From: Desulfobaccales bacterium | Lineage (GTDB): Bacteria > Desulfobacterota > Desulfobaccia > Desulfobaccales > 0-14-0-80-60-11 | NCBI GenBank assembly: GCA_041648175.1 | Contig: JBAZPO010000032.1 | Span: 1 to 16,669, forward strand | Reading direction: 5' to 3' | DNA: 16,669 nt | In this document: positions 1 to 4,996 of the stretch, in pieces | How the letters are laid out: every line of letters begins with the position of its first letter | Numbering within the stretch: position 1 is the first letter of the stretch | The notes under the pieces: model-generated | What the model saw: only the letters and a program-made list of their open reading frames with translations | What the model was told of the DNA's origin: nothing | Database searches by the model: none | Translations under genes and position numbers: made by a program

Positions 1-854
1 CTCAGACCCGGGAGCACATCCTGTTGGCCCGGCAGGTGGGCGTGCCCTTCATCGTGGTCTTCTTAAACAAAGTCGACCTGGTGGACGACCCGGAACTGAT
101 CGAGCTGGTGGAACTGGAACTCAGGGAACTGCTCTCCAAGTACGAATTTCCCGGCGACGACATTCCCATCATTAAAGGCAGCGCCCTGAAGGCGTTGGAG
201 TCGGATGACCTCAACGCTGAGGCAGTGAAGCCGATCTTTGAATTGATGGACGCCCTGGACAACTACATTCCGGAACCGTTACGGGACGTGGATAAGCCCT
301 TCCTGATGCCCATCGAAGACGTGTTCACCATTTCCGGCCGGGGCACGGTAGTGACCGGGCGGTGTGAGCGGGGCCAGATCAAGGTGGGCGAGGAAGTGGA
401 GATCGTGGGTTTTACTCCCACCCAGAAGACGGTGTGCACCGGGGTGGAGATGTTTAGGAAGACTCTGGACTACGGCCAGGCCGGCGATAACGTGGGCCTG
501 TTGCTCCGGGGCACCAAGAAAGAACAGGTGGAGCGGGGCCAGGTCGTAGCCAAGCCGGGGTCCATTACGCCGCACACCAAGTTCAAGGCCGAGGTCTACA
601 TCCTGACCAAAGAGGAAGGCGGGCGGCACACGCCGTTTTTCACCGGCTACCGGCCGCAGTTTTACCTGCGCACCACGGACGTGACGGGCGTAGCCACGCT
701 GCCCGAGGGTGTCGAGATGGTGATGCCCGGGGACAACGTCCAGATGGAAGTGACCCTGATCACCCCAGTGGCCCTGGAAAAAGAACTCCGTTTCGCCATC
801 CGTGAAGGCGGCCGCACTGTGGGCGCCGGCGTGGTGAGCGAGATTGTAGAATAG
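1..854 (+). CDS. tuf: Elongation factor Tu, 5' truncated by window edge
   Basis: EF-Tu is the GTPase that carries aminoacyl-tRNA to the ribosomal A site. The reading frame is open from base 3 and begins QTREHILLARQVGVP, which aligns near residue 114 of E. coli EF-Tu, so about 113 residues (P-loop, switch I and switch II) lie outside the window. 283 residues are visible. The G4 motif NKVD is at visible residues 22-25 and the G5 motif SAL at 60-62. The two beta-barrel domains follow, with GRGTVVTGR, HTPFFTGYRPQFYLRTTDVTG and a C-terminal REGGRTVGAGVV. The stop is TAG at 852-854. A cysteine follows TGR where many EF-Tu proteins have valine; I regard this as a natural variant. No terminator follows, and rpmG starts 89 nt downstream, so co-transcription is likely. 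A second tuf copy after fusA is common in this gene order, but it would be outside the window. Confidence 0.98.
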   Translation, partial: QTREHILLARQVGVPFIVVFLNKVDLVDDPELIELVELELRELLSKYEFPGDDIPIIKGSALKALESDDLNAEAVKPIFELMDALDNYIPEPLRDVDKPFLMPIEDVFTISGRGTVVTGRCERGQIKVGEEVEIVGFTPTQKTVCTGVEMFRKTLDYGQAGDNVGLLLRGTKKEQVERGQVVAKPGSITPHTKFKAEVYILTKEEGGRHTPFFTGYRPQFYLRTTDVTGVATLPEGVEMVMPGDNVQMEVTLITPVALEKELRFAIREGGRTVGAGVVSEIVE

Positions 855-863
855 TCTAAGGTC

Positions 864-886
864 GGCGGGCGAGACGCCCGCCCTAC
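864..886 (-). repeat. REP-like palindrome, GGCGGGCG stem, CTAC foot
   Basis: An 8-bp perfect stem (GGCGGGCG 864-871, CGCCCGCC 875-882) encloses the 3-nt loop AGA and is followed immediately by CTAC (883-886). On the minus strand it reads GTAG then hairpin, the layout of REP sequences recognised by RAYT transposases. The identical 23-bp unit recurs at 4928-4950. It lies 9 nt after the tuf stop codon. Confidence 0.75.
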
Positions 887-894
887 CGGGGCAG

Positions 895-918
895 CACCGG
901 CTGGAAAGCCTGTGCTAC
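895..918 (-). repeat. REP-like palindrome, CACMGGCT stem, CTAC foot (one stem mismatch)
   Basis: The stem is CACCGGCT (895-902) and AGCCTGTG (907-914) around the loop GGAA, followed directly by CTAC (915-918). The fourth stem position is mismatched. It is a degenerate copy of the units at 13573 and 14635, which have the perfect arm CACAGGCT. With the unit at 864 it fills most of the tuf-rpmG gap. Confidence 0.65.
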
Positions 919-943
919 CGAGCCTAAAAATTTGGAATAAATT

Positions 944-1093
944 ATGAGAGACATCGTTACCTTAGCCTGTACCGAATGCAAGCGGCGGAACTACACAACC
1001 ACCAAGAACAAACGGCGGACCCCGGATCGGCTTGCCTTTAAAAAGTTTTGTGCTTTTTGCCGGACCCATACCCTCCATCGCGAGAGCAAGTAG
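944..1093 (+). CDS. rpmG: 50S ribosomal protein bL33, zinc-binding (C+) form
   Basis: This 49-residue basic protein is the usual length for bL33, a large-subunit protein near the tRNA exit site. It starts MRDIVTLACTECKRRNYTTTKN and ends HRESK. Two CxxC pairs, C9/C12 and C36/C39, make this the zinc-ribbon paralogue rather than the cysteine-free form. The start is ATG at 944, with GGA at 934-936 as a modest ribosome binding site, and the stop is TAG at 1091-1093. It sits between tuf and tRNA-Trp, a common bacterial arrangement, and the tRNA begins 10 nt after its stop, so the two are probably cut from one transcript. In some species C+ forms are swapped for C- paralogues under zinc limitation by Zur, but no Zur site is apparent here. 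Confidence 0.95.
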   Translation: MRDIVTLACTECKRRNYTTTKNKRRTPDRLAFKKFCAFCRTHTLHRESK

Positions 1094-1103
1094 AGGATAA
1101 GAC

Positions 1104-1180
1104 AGGCCAGTAGCTCTAACGGTTAGAGCGCCGGTCTCCAAAACCGGATGTTGGGGGTTCGAATCCCTCCTGGCCTGCCA
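1104..1180 (+). tRNA. trnW: tRNA-Trp (anticodon CCA)
   Basis: A full cloverleaf can be drawn. The acceptor stem AGGCCAG (1104-1110) pairs with CTGGCCT (1170-1176). The D stem is GCTC (1113-1116) with GAGC (1126-1129). The anticodon stem CCGGT (1131-1135) pairs with ACCGG (1143-1147) around loop CTCCAAA, giving anticodon CCA at 1138-1140. The variable loop is 5 nt. The T stem 1153-1157/1165-1169 holds loop TTCGAAT. The discriminator is G1177 and CCA is genome-encoded at 1178-1180. A1-U72 and G73 fit known bacterial tRNA-Trp identity elements. It is embedded between rpmG and secE and must be processed from the protein-coding transcript. Confidence 0.97.
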
Positions 1181-1294
1181 GTTATGGTCCGTGACCTGGG
1201 ACGACGAGATCGGTTGGTGCCACCGCTATCTAACCGCGCACGCAGATACTCTCCTCGAACTCCCTTAATCGAGGTGCTTCAGGGTTAACACGAT

Positions 1295-1356
1295 CCAGCC
1301 CGGATTTCCTGAGACGCGAGGCTAGGTGCTGGGCGTCAGGCGGGGGCTGGGTTTTT
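1295..1356 (+). terminator. Terminator- or attenuator-like fold in the tRNA-Trp to secE leader
   Basis: The outer stem CCAGCCC (1295-1301) pairs with GGGCTGG (1344-1350), followed by G and five T (1352-1356). Inside it, CCTG-ag-ACGC (1308-1317, 2-nt bulge) pairs with GCGTCAGG (1333-1340). This is a two-tier stem ending in a short T tract 33 nt before the secE start. CCAGC (1295-1299) could instead pair with GCTGG (1328-1332), which would block the terminator form. The rest of the 209-nt gap shows only a 6-bp hairpin (CCTCGA 1253-1258 with TCGAGG 1269-1274), with no convincing promoter and no gene. The outer stem is short and its loop long, so this may be partial attenuation or processing rather than full termination. 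Confidence 0.35.
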
Positions 1357-1389
1357 CCGTGTCATGGGGAATATGAGAGTGGAACCGGT

Positions 1390-1710
1390 ATGATTAAAAA
1401 GACCAAGACGAAGCCCAAAGGGACCCTGAAAGAGGGCGGCGACGCGCCTCGGGGGCAGGTGGTCAGACTCAAGCAGGGCAAAGCGCGGCCGGGTTGGTTC
1501 AGCAAGGTTCCGCCGATTAAGCAATATTGGGCCCAAACCAAGGACTTCCTGGTGGAAGCGGTCCAGGAACTGAAGAAGGTCAACTGGCCCAACCGCAAAG
1601 AGACCTTGGGCACCACAGGCGTTGTCCTCGTCCTGGTGTTCTTTATCGCGGGTTACCTGGGATTCGTGGATTTCCTCCTGTCCCATTTCGTCCGGTATTT
1701 CATTCATTAG
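1390..1710 (+). CDS. secE: Preprotein translocase subunit SecE
   Basis: SecE is the essential small inner-membrane subunit that clamps SecY in the SecYEG export channel. The protein has 106 residues. A basic, low-complexity N-terminal part (1-45) precedes the conserved amphipathic signature VQELKKVNWPNRKET (58-72). One hydrophobic helix follows at about 75-98 (GVVLVLVFFIAGYLGFVDFLL). This is the one-helix form found in most bacteria, with a longer cytosolic N-terminus in place of the extra E. coli helices. The start is ATG at 1390, with GAGAGTGG (1375-1382) as a possible ribosome binding site. Nearby ATG 1373 is out of frame. nusG follows after 41 nt, the near-universal secE-nusG pairing. Confidence 0.96.
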   Translation: MIKKTKTKPKGTLKEGGDAPRGQVVRLKQGKARPGWFSKVPPIKQYWAQTKDFLVEAVQELKKVNWPNRKETLGTTGVVLVLVFFIAGYLGFVDFLLSHFVRYFIH

Positions 1711-1751
1711 AGCGACAGCCGAGGGCGGCTATCCTACAAAAAGGCCAGACC

Positions 1752-2282
1752 GTGTCCAAAAAATGGTACATCATCCATACCTATTCGGGCTTTGAGCAGA
1801 AAGTCAAGAATGCCATCATGGAGCGGGCCAAGTCCCGGGGCTTGGAACACCTGGTGGAACAGGTGTTGGTGCCTACGGAGACGGTGGAAGAGATGGTCAA
1901 GGGAGAGCGGAAACTCTCTTCCCGCAAGTTTTATCCAGGCTACGTCCTGGTGCAGATGGAGCTGACGGACGATTCCTGGCATCTGGTGAAAGACACCCCC
2001 AAGGTGACGGGCTTTATCGGCAGCAAAGAAGAGCCGGTGGCCATCCCCGAGGAAGATGCGCTCAAGATCATTGCCCAGATGCAGGAAGGAGTGCTCAGGC
2101 CCAAGCCTAAGATCAAGTTCGAACAAGGGGACAAGGTCCAGGTGATGGACGGGCCGTTTACCAATTTTGCCGGGGTAGTGGACGAAGTGCGGCCGGATCG
2201 GGGCCGGGTGCGGGTGATGATCAGCGTGTTCGGGCGGCCGACGCCGGTGGAGTTGGAGTTTACGCAACTAGAAAAGATCTAA
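1752..2282 (+). CDS. nusG: Transcription termination/antitermination factor NusG
   Basis: NusG binds the RNA polymerase clamp, modulates pausing and links transcription to Rho or to ribosomal protein S10. I place the start at GTG 1752, giving 176 residues beginning with M(V)SKKWYIIHTYSGFEQKV. The frame stays open upstream to 1527, but that part overlaps secE and encodes no NusG-like sequence. AAGG at 1741-1744 is a suitable ribosome binding site. The NGN domain spans about 4-105 and includes KFYPGYVLVQM (59-69). The KOW domain spans about 124-176 with GDKVQVMDGPFTNFAGVV. Length matches the family (about 175-181). It precedes rplK in the classic secE-nusG-rplKAJL order. The stop TAA (2280-2282) abuts a REP-like pair. 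Confidence 0.97.
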   Translation: MSKKWYIIHTYSGFEQKVKNAIMERAKSRGLEHLVEQVLVPTETVEEMVKGERKLSSRKFYPGYVLVQMELTDDSWHLVKDTPKVTGFIGSKEEPVAIPEEDALKIIAQMQEGVLRPKPKIKFEQGDKVQVMDGPFTNFAGVVDEVRPDRGRVRVMISVFGRPTPVELEFTQLEKI

Positions 2283-2283
2283 T

Positions 2284-2342
2284 GTAGGGGGGCACCTGCG
2301 TGTGCCCCCTGATTGAGGGCGGACACACAGGTCCGCCCCTAC
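2284..2342 (+). repeat. Inverted pair of REP-like palindromes (BIME-like)
   Basis: Two hairpins face each other. GTAG (2284-2287) is followed by GGGGGCAC (2288-2295), loop CTGCGT, then GTGCCCCC (2302-2309). After 7 nt comes GGGCGGAC (2317-2324), loop ACACAG, GTCCGCCC (2331-2338), then CTAC (2339-2342). Each unit has an 8-bp perfect stem and a 6-nt loop, and the GTAG feet lie at the two outer ends. This head-to-head layout is that of a bacterial interspersed mosaic element. It starts 2 nt after the nusG stop and ends 20 nt before rplK, so it fills nearly the whole gap. In RNA it gives two strong hairpins that could limit read-through or protect nusG mRNA ends. Confidence 0.75.
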
Positions 2343-2362
2343 AGAAATCAAGGAAATATAAT

Positions 2363-2788
2363 ATGGCAAAGAAAGTTATCGCTCAGATCAAGTTGCAGAT
2401 TCCTGCGGGGCAGGCCAACCCCTCGCCGCCCATCGGCCCGGCTTTGGGTCAGCATGGCGTTAATATCATGGAATTCTGCAAAAGCTACAATGCCAAGACC
2501 GCGGGCCAGGAAGGGACCATCATCCCGGTGTTGATCACCGTTTTTGCCGACCGCTCCTTCACCTTTGTGACCAAGACGCCGCCGGCGTCGGTGCTGCTCA
2601 AGCAGATGGCCCAGGTGGCCAAGGGCTCCAAGGAACCCAACCGGGATAAGGTGGGACAGATTACCAAGGCGCAGTTGGAAGAGATCGCCAAGCAGAAGAT
2701 GCCGGATCTGAACGCCAACACCCTGGAGATGGCCATGCACAGCATCGCCGGGACCGCCAGGAGCATGGGCATAGAAATAGTTGAGTAG
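2363..2788 (+). CDS. rplK: 50S ribosomal protein uL11
   Basis: uL11 forms the stalk base with 23S rRNA helices 43-44, the GTPase-associated centre bound by EF-G, RelA and thiostrepton. The protein has 141 residues, the family length. It starts MAKKVIAQIKLQIPAGQA, and the conserved loop PPIGPALGQHGVNIMEFCK is at 22-40. The C-terminal rRNA-binding domain carries KTPPASVLLKQ and ends GTARSMGIEIVE. I chose ATG 2363 because AAGGA lies 8 nt upstream (2350-2354) and the protein then begins exactly like its homologues. The open frame extends back to 2300, but only through the REP-like repeat. The stop is TAG at 2786-2788. Confidence 0.97.
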   Translation: MAKKVIAQIKLQIPAGQANPSPPIGPALGQHGVNIMEFCKSYNAKTAGQEGTIIPVLITVFADRSFTFVTKTPPASVLLKQMAQVAKGSKEPNRDKVGQITKAQLEEIAKQKMPDLNANTLEMAMHSIAGTARSMGIEIVE

Positions 2789-2789
2789 C

Positions 2790-2941
2790 AGTGACCAGTG
2801 GTCAGTGGTCAGTGGCCAGTAAGAAAAGCGATTTGGCCACTACTCATTATGACTGACAAACAGTGAACGAAGTGAAATGTTGGGGAAAAGCAGAGTAACG
2901 GTTTTTTTTAACTGATCACTGGCAACTGACCACTGACCACT
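2790..2941. repeat. Inverted pair of 7-bp-period arrays, MITE-like, in the rplK-rplA gap
   Basis: The left array (2790-2820) is four heptamers AGTGACC, AGTGGTC, AGTGGTC, AGTGGCC plus AGT. The right array (2911-2941) is the same type on the other strand, AGTGGTC, AGTGGTC, AGTTGCC, AGTGATC plus AGT. As an inverted repeat, 2797-2820 matches the complement of 2918-2941 at 23 of 24 positions. The 90-97 nt between the arms hold no ORF of note and an 8-T run (2902-2909). This occupies most of the 177-nt gap between rplK and rplA, which is short in many bacteria. It starts 2 nt after the rplK stop codon. Confidence 0.7.
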
Positions 2942-2965
2942 GATTTTAAAGGGAGAGTGATACCG

Positions 2966-3676
2966 ATGGCCAAACATGGCAAGCGATATCGGGAGGCCGC
3001 CGCTAAGGTGGACCGCAATCAGCGCTATCCCTTCCAGGACGCCGTCAATCTGGGGCTGGAGGCATCGTCCAGCAAGTTTGACGAAACCGTGGAGATCGCG
3101 GTGGCCCTGGGAGTGAACCCCCGCCACGCCGACCAAATGGTACGGGGTGCGGTGATTCTGCCCAACGGGCTGGGAAAGACGGTGCGGGTCCTGGTGTTCG
3201 CCAAGGGAGAAAAGGAAAAAGAAGCCTTGGACGCTGGCGCCGACTACGCCGGGGCTGATGATCTCATCGAGCGTATTAAGGGCGGCTGGATGGAATTCGA
3301 CAAGGCCGTAGCCACCCCTGACCTCATGGGCGCGGTGGGAAAAATCGGCAAAATCCTGGGTCCCCGGGGCCTGATGCCCAATGTCAAGGTGGGGACGGTT
3401 ACCTTTGAGGTGGCCAAGGCGGTGGACGAGCTGAAAGGCGGCAAGGTGGAGTTCCGGGTGGACCGGGCCGGCGTGATCCATGCCCCGGTGGGCAAGGTGT
3501 CTTTCGGGCCTGAGAAAATCCTACAAAACCTGGCGGCCTTGATGGACGCCCTGGTGCGGCTGAAACCTGCCACCAGCAAGGGCACCTATATGAAAGGCAT
3601 TCATCTGAGCACCACCATGGGGCCGGGAGTTCCGGTGGACACCAGCGACGTGAAGAATCTGGTGCGCTTGCTGTAA
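2966..3676 (+). CDS. rplA: 50S ribosomal protein uL1
   Basis: uL1 builds the mobile L1 stalk that guides deacylated tRNA out of the E site. In many bacteria it also represses translation of its own mRNA. The protein has 236 residues (E. coli 234). It starts MAKHGKRYREAAAKVDRNQRY. The signature GKIGKILGPRGLMPNVKVGT is at 125-144, and the two-domain fold ends GPGVPVDTSDVKNLVRLL. ATG 2966 is preferred over GTG 2957 because GGGAGAG (2951-2957) is the likely ribosome binding site and overlaps that GTG. Translation is probably coupled to rplJ, since the rplA stop TAA (3674-3676) touches the rplJ ribosome binding site. Confidence 0.97.
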   Translation: MAKHGKRYREAAAKVDRNQRYPFQDAVNLGLEASSSKFDETVEIAVALGVNPRHADQMVRGAVILPNGLGKTVRVLVFAKGEKEKEALDAGADYAGADDLIERIKGGWMEFDKAVATPDLMGAVGKIGKILGPRGLMPNVKVGTVTFEVAKAVDELKGGKVEFRVDRAGVIHAPVGKVSFGPEKILQNLAALMDALVRLKPATSKGTYMKGIHLSTTMGPGVPVDTSDVKNLVRLL

Positions 3677-3687
3677 AGGAGAAAGAG

Positions 3688-4311
3688 GTGCGTAAGTCAC
3701 AGAAAGCCGATATTGTCCAGGAAATCCAGGAGACGGTAGCGAAATCGCAGATCGGCATCCTGACGGATTTCAAGGGACTGAAGGTAGAGGATATGACCAG
3801 GCTGCGGCGGCAGCTTTCAGACGCCTCCGCGGAGCTTCGGGTGGTAAAAAACACCCTGCTCAGGCGGGCCGCGGCCGATGATTCTCCCCTGGCGCCTTTG
3901 CTCTCACATTCCACCGGGCCTAATGCCTTGACTCTGGGGTTTGCCGATCCGGTAGCCGTGACCAAGGTGCTCATCAAGTTTGCCCAGGAAAAACCGCAAC
4001 TGGTGATCAAGGCGGGGGCCCTGGGGGGTCAGGCCTTGACCGTCAAGGACCTGGAGGCCCTCAGCAAGCTGCCGGCCCGGGAAGTGCTCCTGGCCCAATT
4101 GCTGGGCGTGATGAACGGTGTGCCCACGGCACTGGTGTCGGTGTTGGCCGCGGTGATTAGAGGCCTGCTCAACGTGCTGGTAGCCTTGAAAGATAAGAAG
4201 GCCGAATCCGAGCCTGAGGCGGCTGCGGCGCCCGAGGCCCCAGAGGCTCCGGAAACCCCGGAAGCTCCGGCGGCTGCGGAGCCTGAGGCCGCGCCCGAGG
4301 CGGAGGCTTAA
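3688..4311 (+). CDS. rplJ: 50S ribosomal protein uL10 with acidic Ala/Pro/Glu-rich tail
   Basis: uL10 anchors the L7/L12 dimers on the stalk base next to uL11. The protein has 207 residues against about 165 in E. coli. It starts at GTG 3688 (M)RKSQKADIVQEIQE, with AAGGAG at 3676-3681 just 6 nt upstream. The N-terminal rRNA-binding domain includes SQIGILTDFKGLKVEDMTRLR (20-40) and VVKNTLLRRA (52-61). The L12-binding C-terminal helix is about 145-170. Residues 171-207 are an extension made almost only of Ala, Pro and Glu, with PEAPEAPETPEAP. The usual uL10 translational operator lies in a leader before rplJ. Here rplA ends 11 nt upstream, so any such operator would have to overlap rplA. Confidence 0.96.
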   Translation: MRKSQKADIVQEIQETVAKSQIGILTDFKGLKVEDMTRLRRQLSDASAELRVVKNTLLRRAAADDSPLAPLLSHSTGPNALTLGFADPVAVTKVLIKFAQEKPQLVIKAGALGGQALTVKDLEALSKLPAREVLLAQLLGVMNGVPTALVSVLAAVIRGLLNVLVALKDKKAESEPEAAAAPEAPEAPETPEAPAAAEPEAAPEAEA

Positions 4312-4343
4312 GGGCCGATACACAGGTTCGCTTCCCTAAGAAA

Positions 4344-4367
4344 AAGGGACGGTGTTGTGGGTCCCTT
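4344..4367 (+). promoter_or_regulatory. Hairpin with competing pairing in the rplJ-rplL gap
   Basis: AAGGGAC (4344-4350) pairs with GTCCCTT (4361-4367) around a 10-nt loop. TCCCT (4333-4337) can pair instead with AGGGA (4345-4349), and TTAAGGG at the rplJ stop (4308-4314) can pair with CCCTTAA (4363-4369). No T tract follows, so it is not a simple intrinsic terminator. It lies in an unusually long 197-nt gap between uL10 and L7/L12 genes and may affect their expression ratio. That role is inference. Confidence 0.35.
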
Positions 4368-4381
4368 AATCTGGCTAGCCT

Positions 4382-4410
4382 CTGGAATTTTACGGAAAAG
4401 TTCTTATAAA
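4382..4410 (+). promoter_or_regulatory. Possible promoter for rplL
   Basis: TATAAA (4405-4410) resembles a -10 box. It sits 17 nt after a weak -35-like CTGGAA (4382-4387), in an AT-rich patch (4380-4427) that stands out from the GC-rich surroundings. It would start transcription about 90 nt before rplL. An extra promoter would suit a protein present in several copies per ribosome, but the -35 matches the consensus at only 3 of 6 positions. Confidence 0.25.
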
Positions 4411-4493
4411 TAAATAAATGAGAATAACCGGTTTTGCGGGCTTTCGTCTGGCGGCGCCGGCAATCGTGAAAATAGAAAGATTTACTCGAGGAT

Positions 4494-4500
4494 AAGGAGG
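4494..4500 (+). promoter_or_regulatory. Strong ribosome binding site of rplL
   Basis: AAGGAGG, nearly a full complement of the 16S rRNA 3' end, lies 8 nt before the rplL ATG. It is the strongest such site in the window and fits the high copy number of L7/L12. Confidence 0.8.
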
Positions 4501-4508
4501 AAGGTAAG

Positions 4509-4895
4509 ATGTCCATTTCCCGTGCTGAGGTAGTCGACTACCTGGCCAACATGACGGTGCTGGAACTCTCCACGCTCATCAAGGAGCTGGAAGAGAAGTT
4601 TGGGGTGTCGGCTGCGGCCCCGGTGGCGATGGCCGCAGTAGGCGGTGGCGGGGCAGCCGAAGCGGCTCCCGCGGTAGAAGAGAAAACCGAATTCGACGTG
4701 GTCCTGACGGTTTGCGGGCCCAACAAGATCCAGGTGATCAAGGAAGTCCGGGCCGTCACCAATTTGGGGCTGAAAGAAGCCAAAGAAGCGGTGGAAAACG
4801 TGCCCACTACGCTGAAAGAAGCCATTTCCAAGGCGGAAGCCGAGGAAGTCAAGAAGAAGTTGGAAGCCCAGGGAGCAACTATCGAAATTAAGTAG
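4509..4895 (+). CDS. rplL: 50S ribosomal protein bL12 (L7/L12)
   Basis: bL12 is the multi-copy stalk protein that recruits and activates translation GTPases such as the EF-Tu and EF-G encoded in this window. The protein has 128 residues. The N-terminal dimerisation domain is about 1-33. A flexible Ala/Gly-rich hinge (34-58, AVGGGGAAEAAPAV) follows. The C-terminal factor-binding domain (59-128) has KTEFDVVLTVCGPNKIQVIKEVR and GLKEAKEAVENVP. A cysteine at residue 69 replaces the usual small residue. The start is ATG 4509 behind AAGGAGG. It follows uL10, its binding partner, after a 197-nt gap that may carry its own promoter, and precedes rpoB across two GC-rich hairpins. Confidence 0.97.
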   Translation: MSISRAEVVDYLANMTVLELSTLIKELEEKFGVSAAAPVAMAAVGGGGAAEAAPAVEEKTEFDVVLTVCGPNKIQVIKEVRAVTNLGLKEAKEAVENVPTTLKEAISKAEAEEVKKKLEAQGATIEIK

Positions 4896-4899
4896 GGTT

Positions 4900-4923
4900 G
4901 GCAGGCGAGGACGCCTGCCCCAC
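4900..4923 (-). repeat. REP-like palindrome, GGCAGGCG stem, CCAC foot
   Basis: GGCAGGCG (4900-4907) pairs with CGCCTGCC (4912-4919) around AGGA, followed directly by CCAC (4920-4923). It differs from the GGCGGGCG class by one compensated stem base pair and by the foot base (C for T). It begins 4 nt after the rplL stop codon. Confidence 0.7.
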
Positions 4924-4927
4924 GGGT

Positions 4928-4950
4928 GGCGGGCGAGACGCCCGCCCTAC
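4928..4950 (-). repeat. REP-like palindrome, GGCGGGCG stem, CTAC foot
   Basis: GGCGGGCG (4928-4935) pairs with CGCCCGCC (4939-4946) around AGA, then CTAC (4947-4950). It is identical over 23 bp to 864-886. With the preceding unit it puts two stable tandem hairpins between L7/L12 and RNA polymerase beta. Enterobacteria have an attenuator and an RNase III site in that gap. Neither unit has a following T tract. Confidence 0.75.
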
Positions 4951-4996
4951 TAAATGAGGTAGTCCCTGAACTCCGGCAACCCTTCAAGGAGTATCC

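Noticed and set aside
1527..1751. 75-codon upstream extension of nusG
   Set aside because: It overlaps secE in another frame and encodes nothing NusG-like. GTG 1752 has a ribosome binding site and gives the family length.
2300..2362. N-terminal extension of rplK by 21 residues
   Set aside because: It translates the REP-like repeat. ATG 2363 has a good ribosome binding site and the conserved MAKKV start.
2853..2881. Promoter CTGACA/AATGTT inside the rplK-rplA element
   Set aside because: The -10 matches at only 3 of 6 positions and the element looks repeat-derived.
2790..2941. CRISPR array
   Set aside because: The repeat unit is 7 bp with no spacers, and no cas gene is visible.
2840..3481. 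213-codon minus-strand frame over rplA and the upstream gap
   Set aside because: It is the shadow of rplA extended through the inverted repeat, with no recognisable domain.
4344..4367. Intrinsic terminator after rplJ
   Set aside because: The hairpin has only a 7-bp stem with a 10-nt loop and is followed by AATCTGG rather than a T tract.
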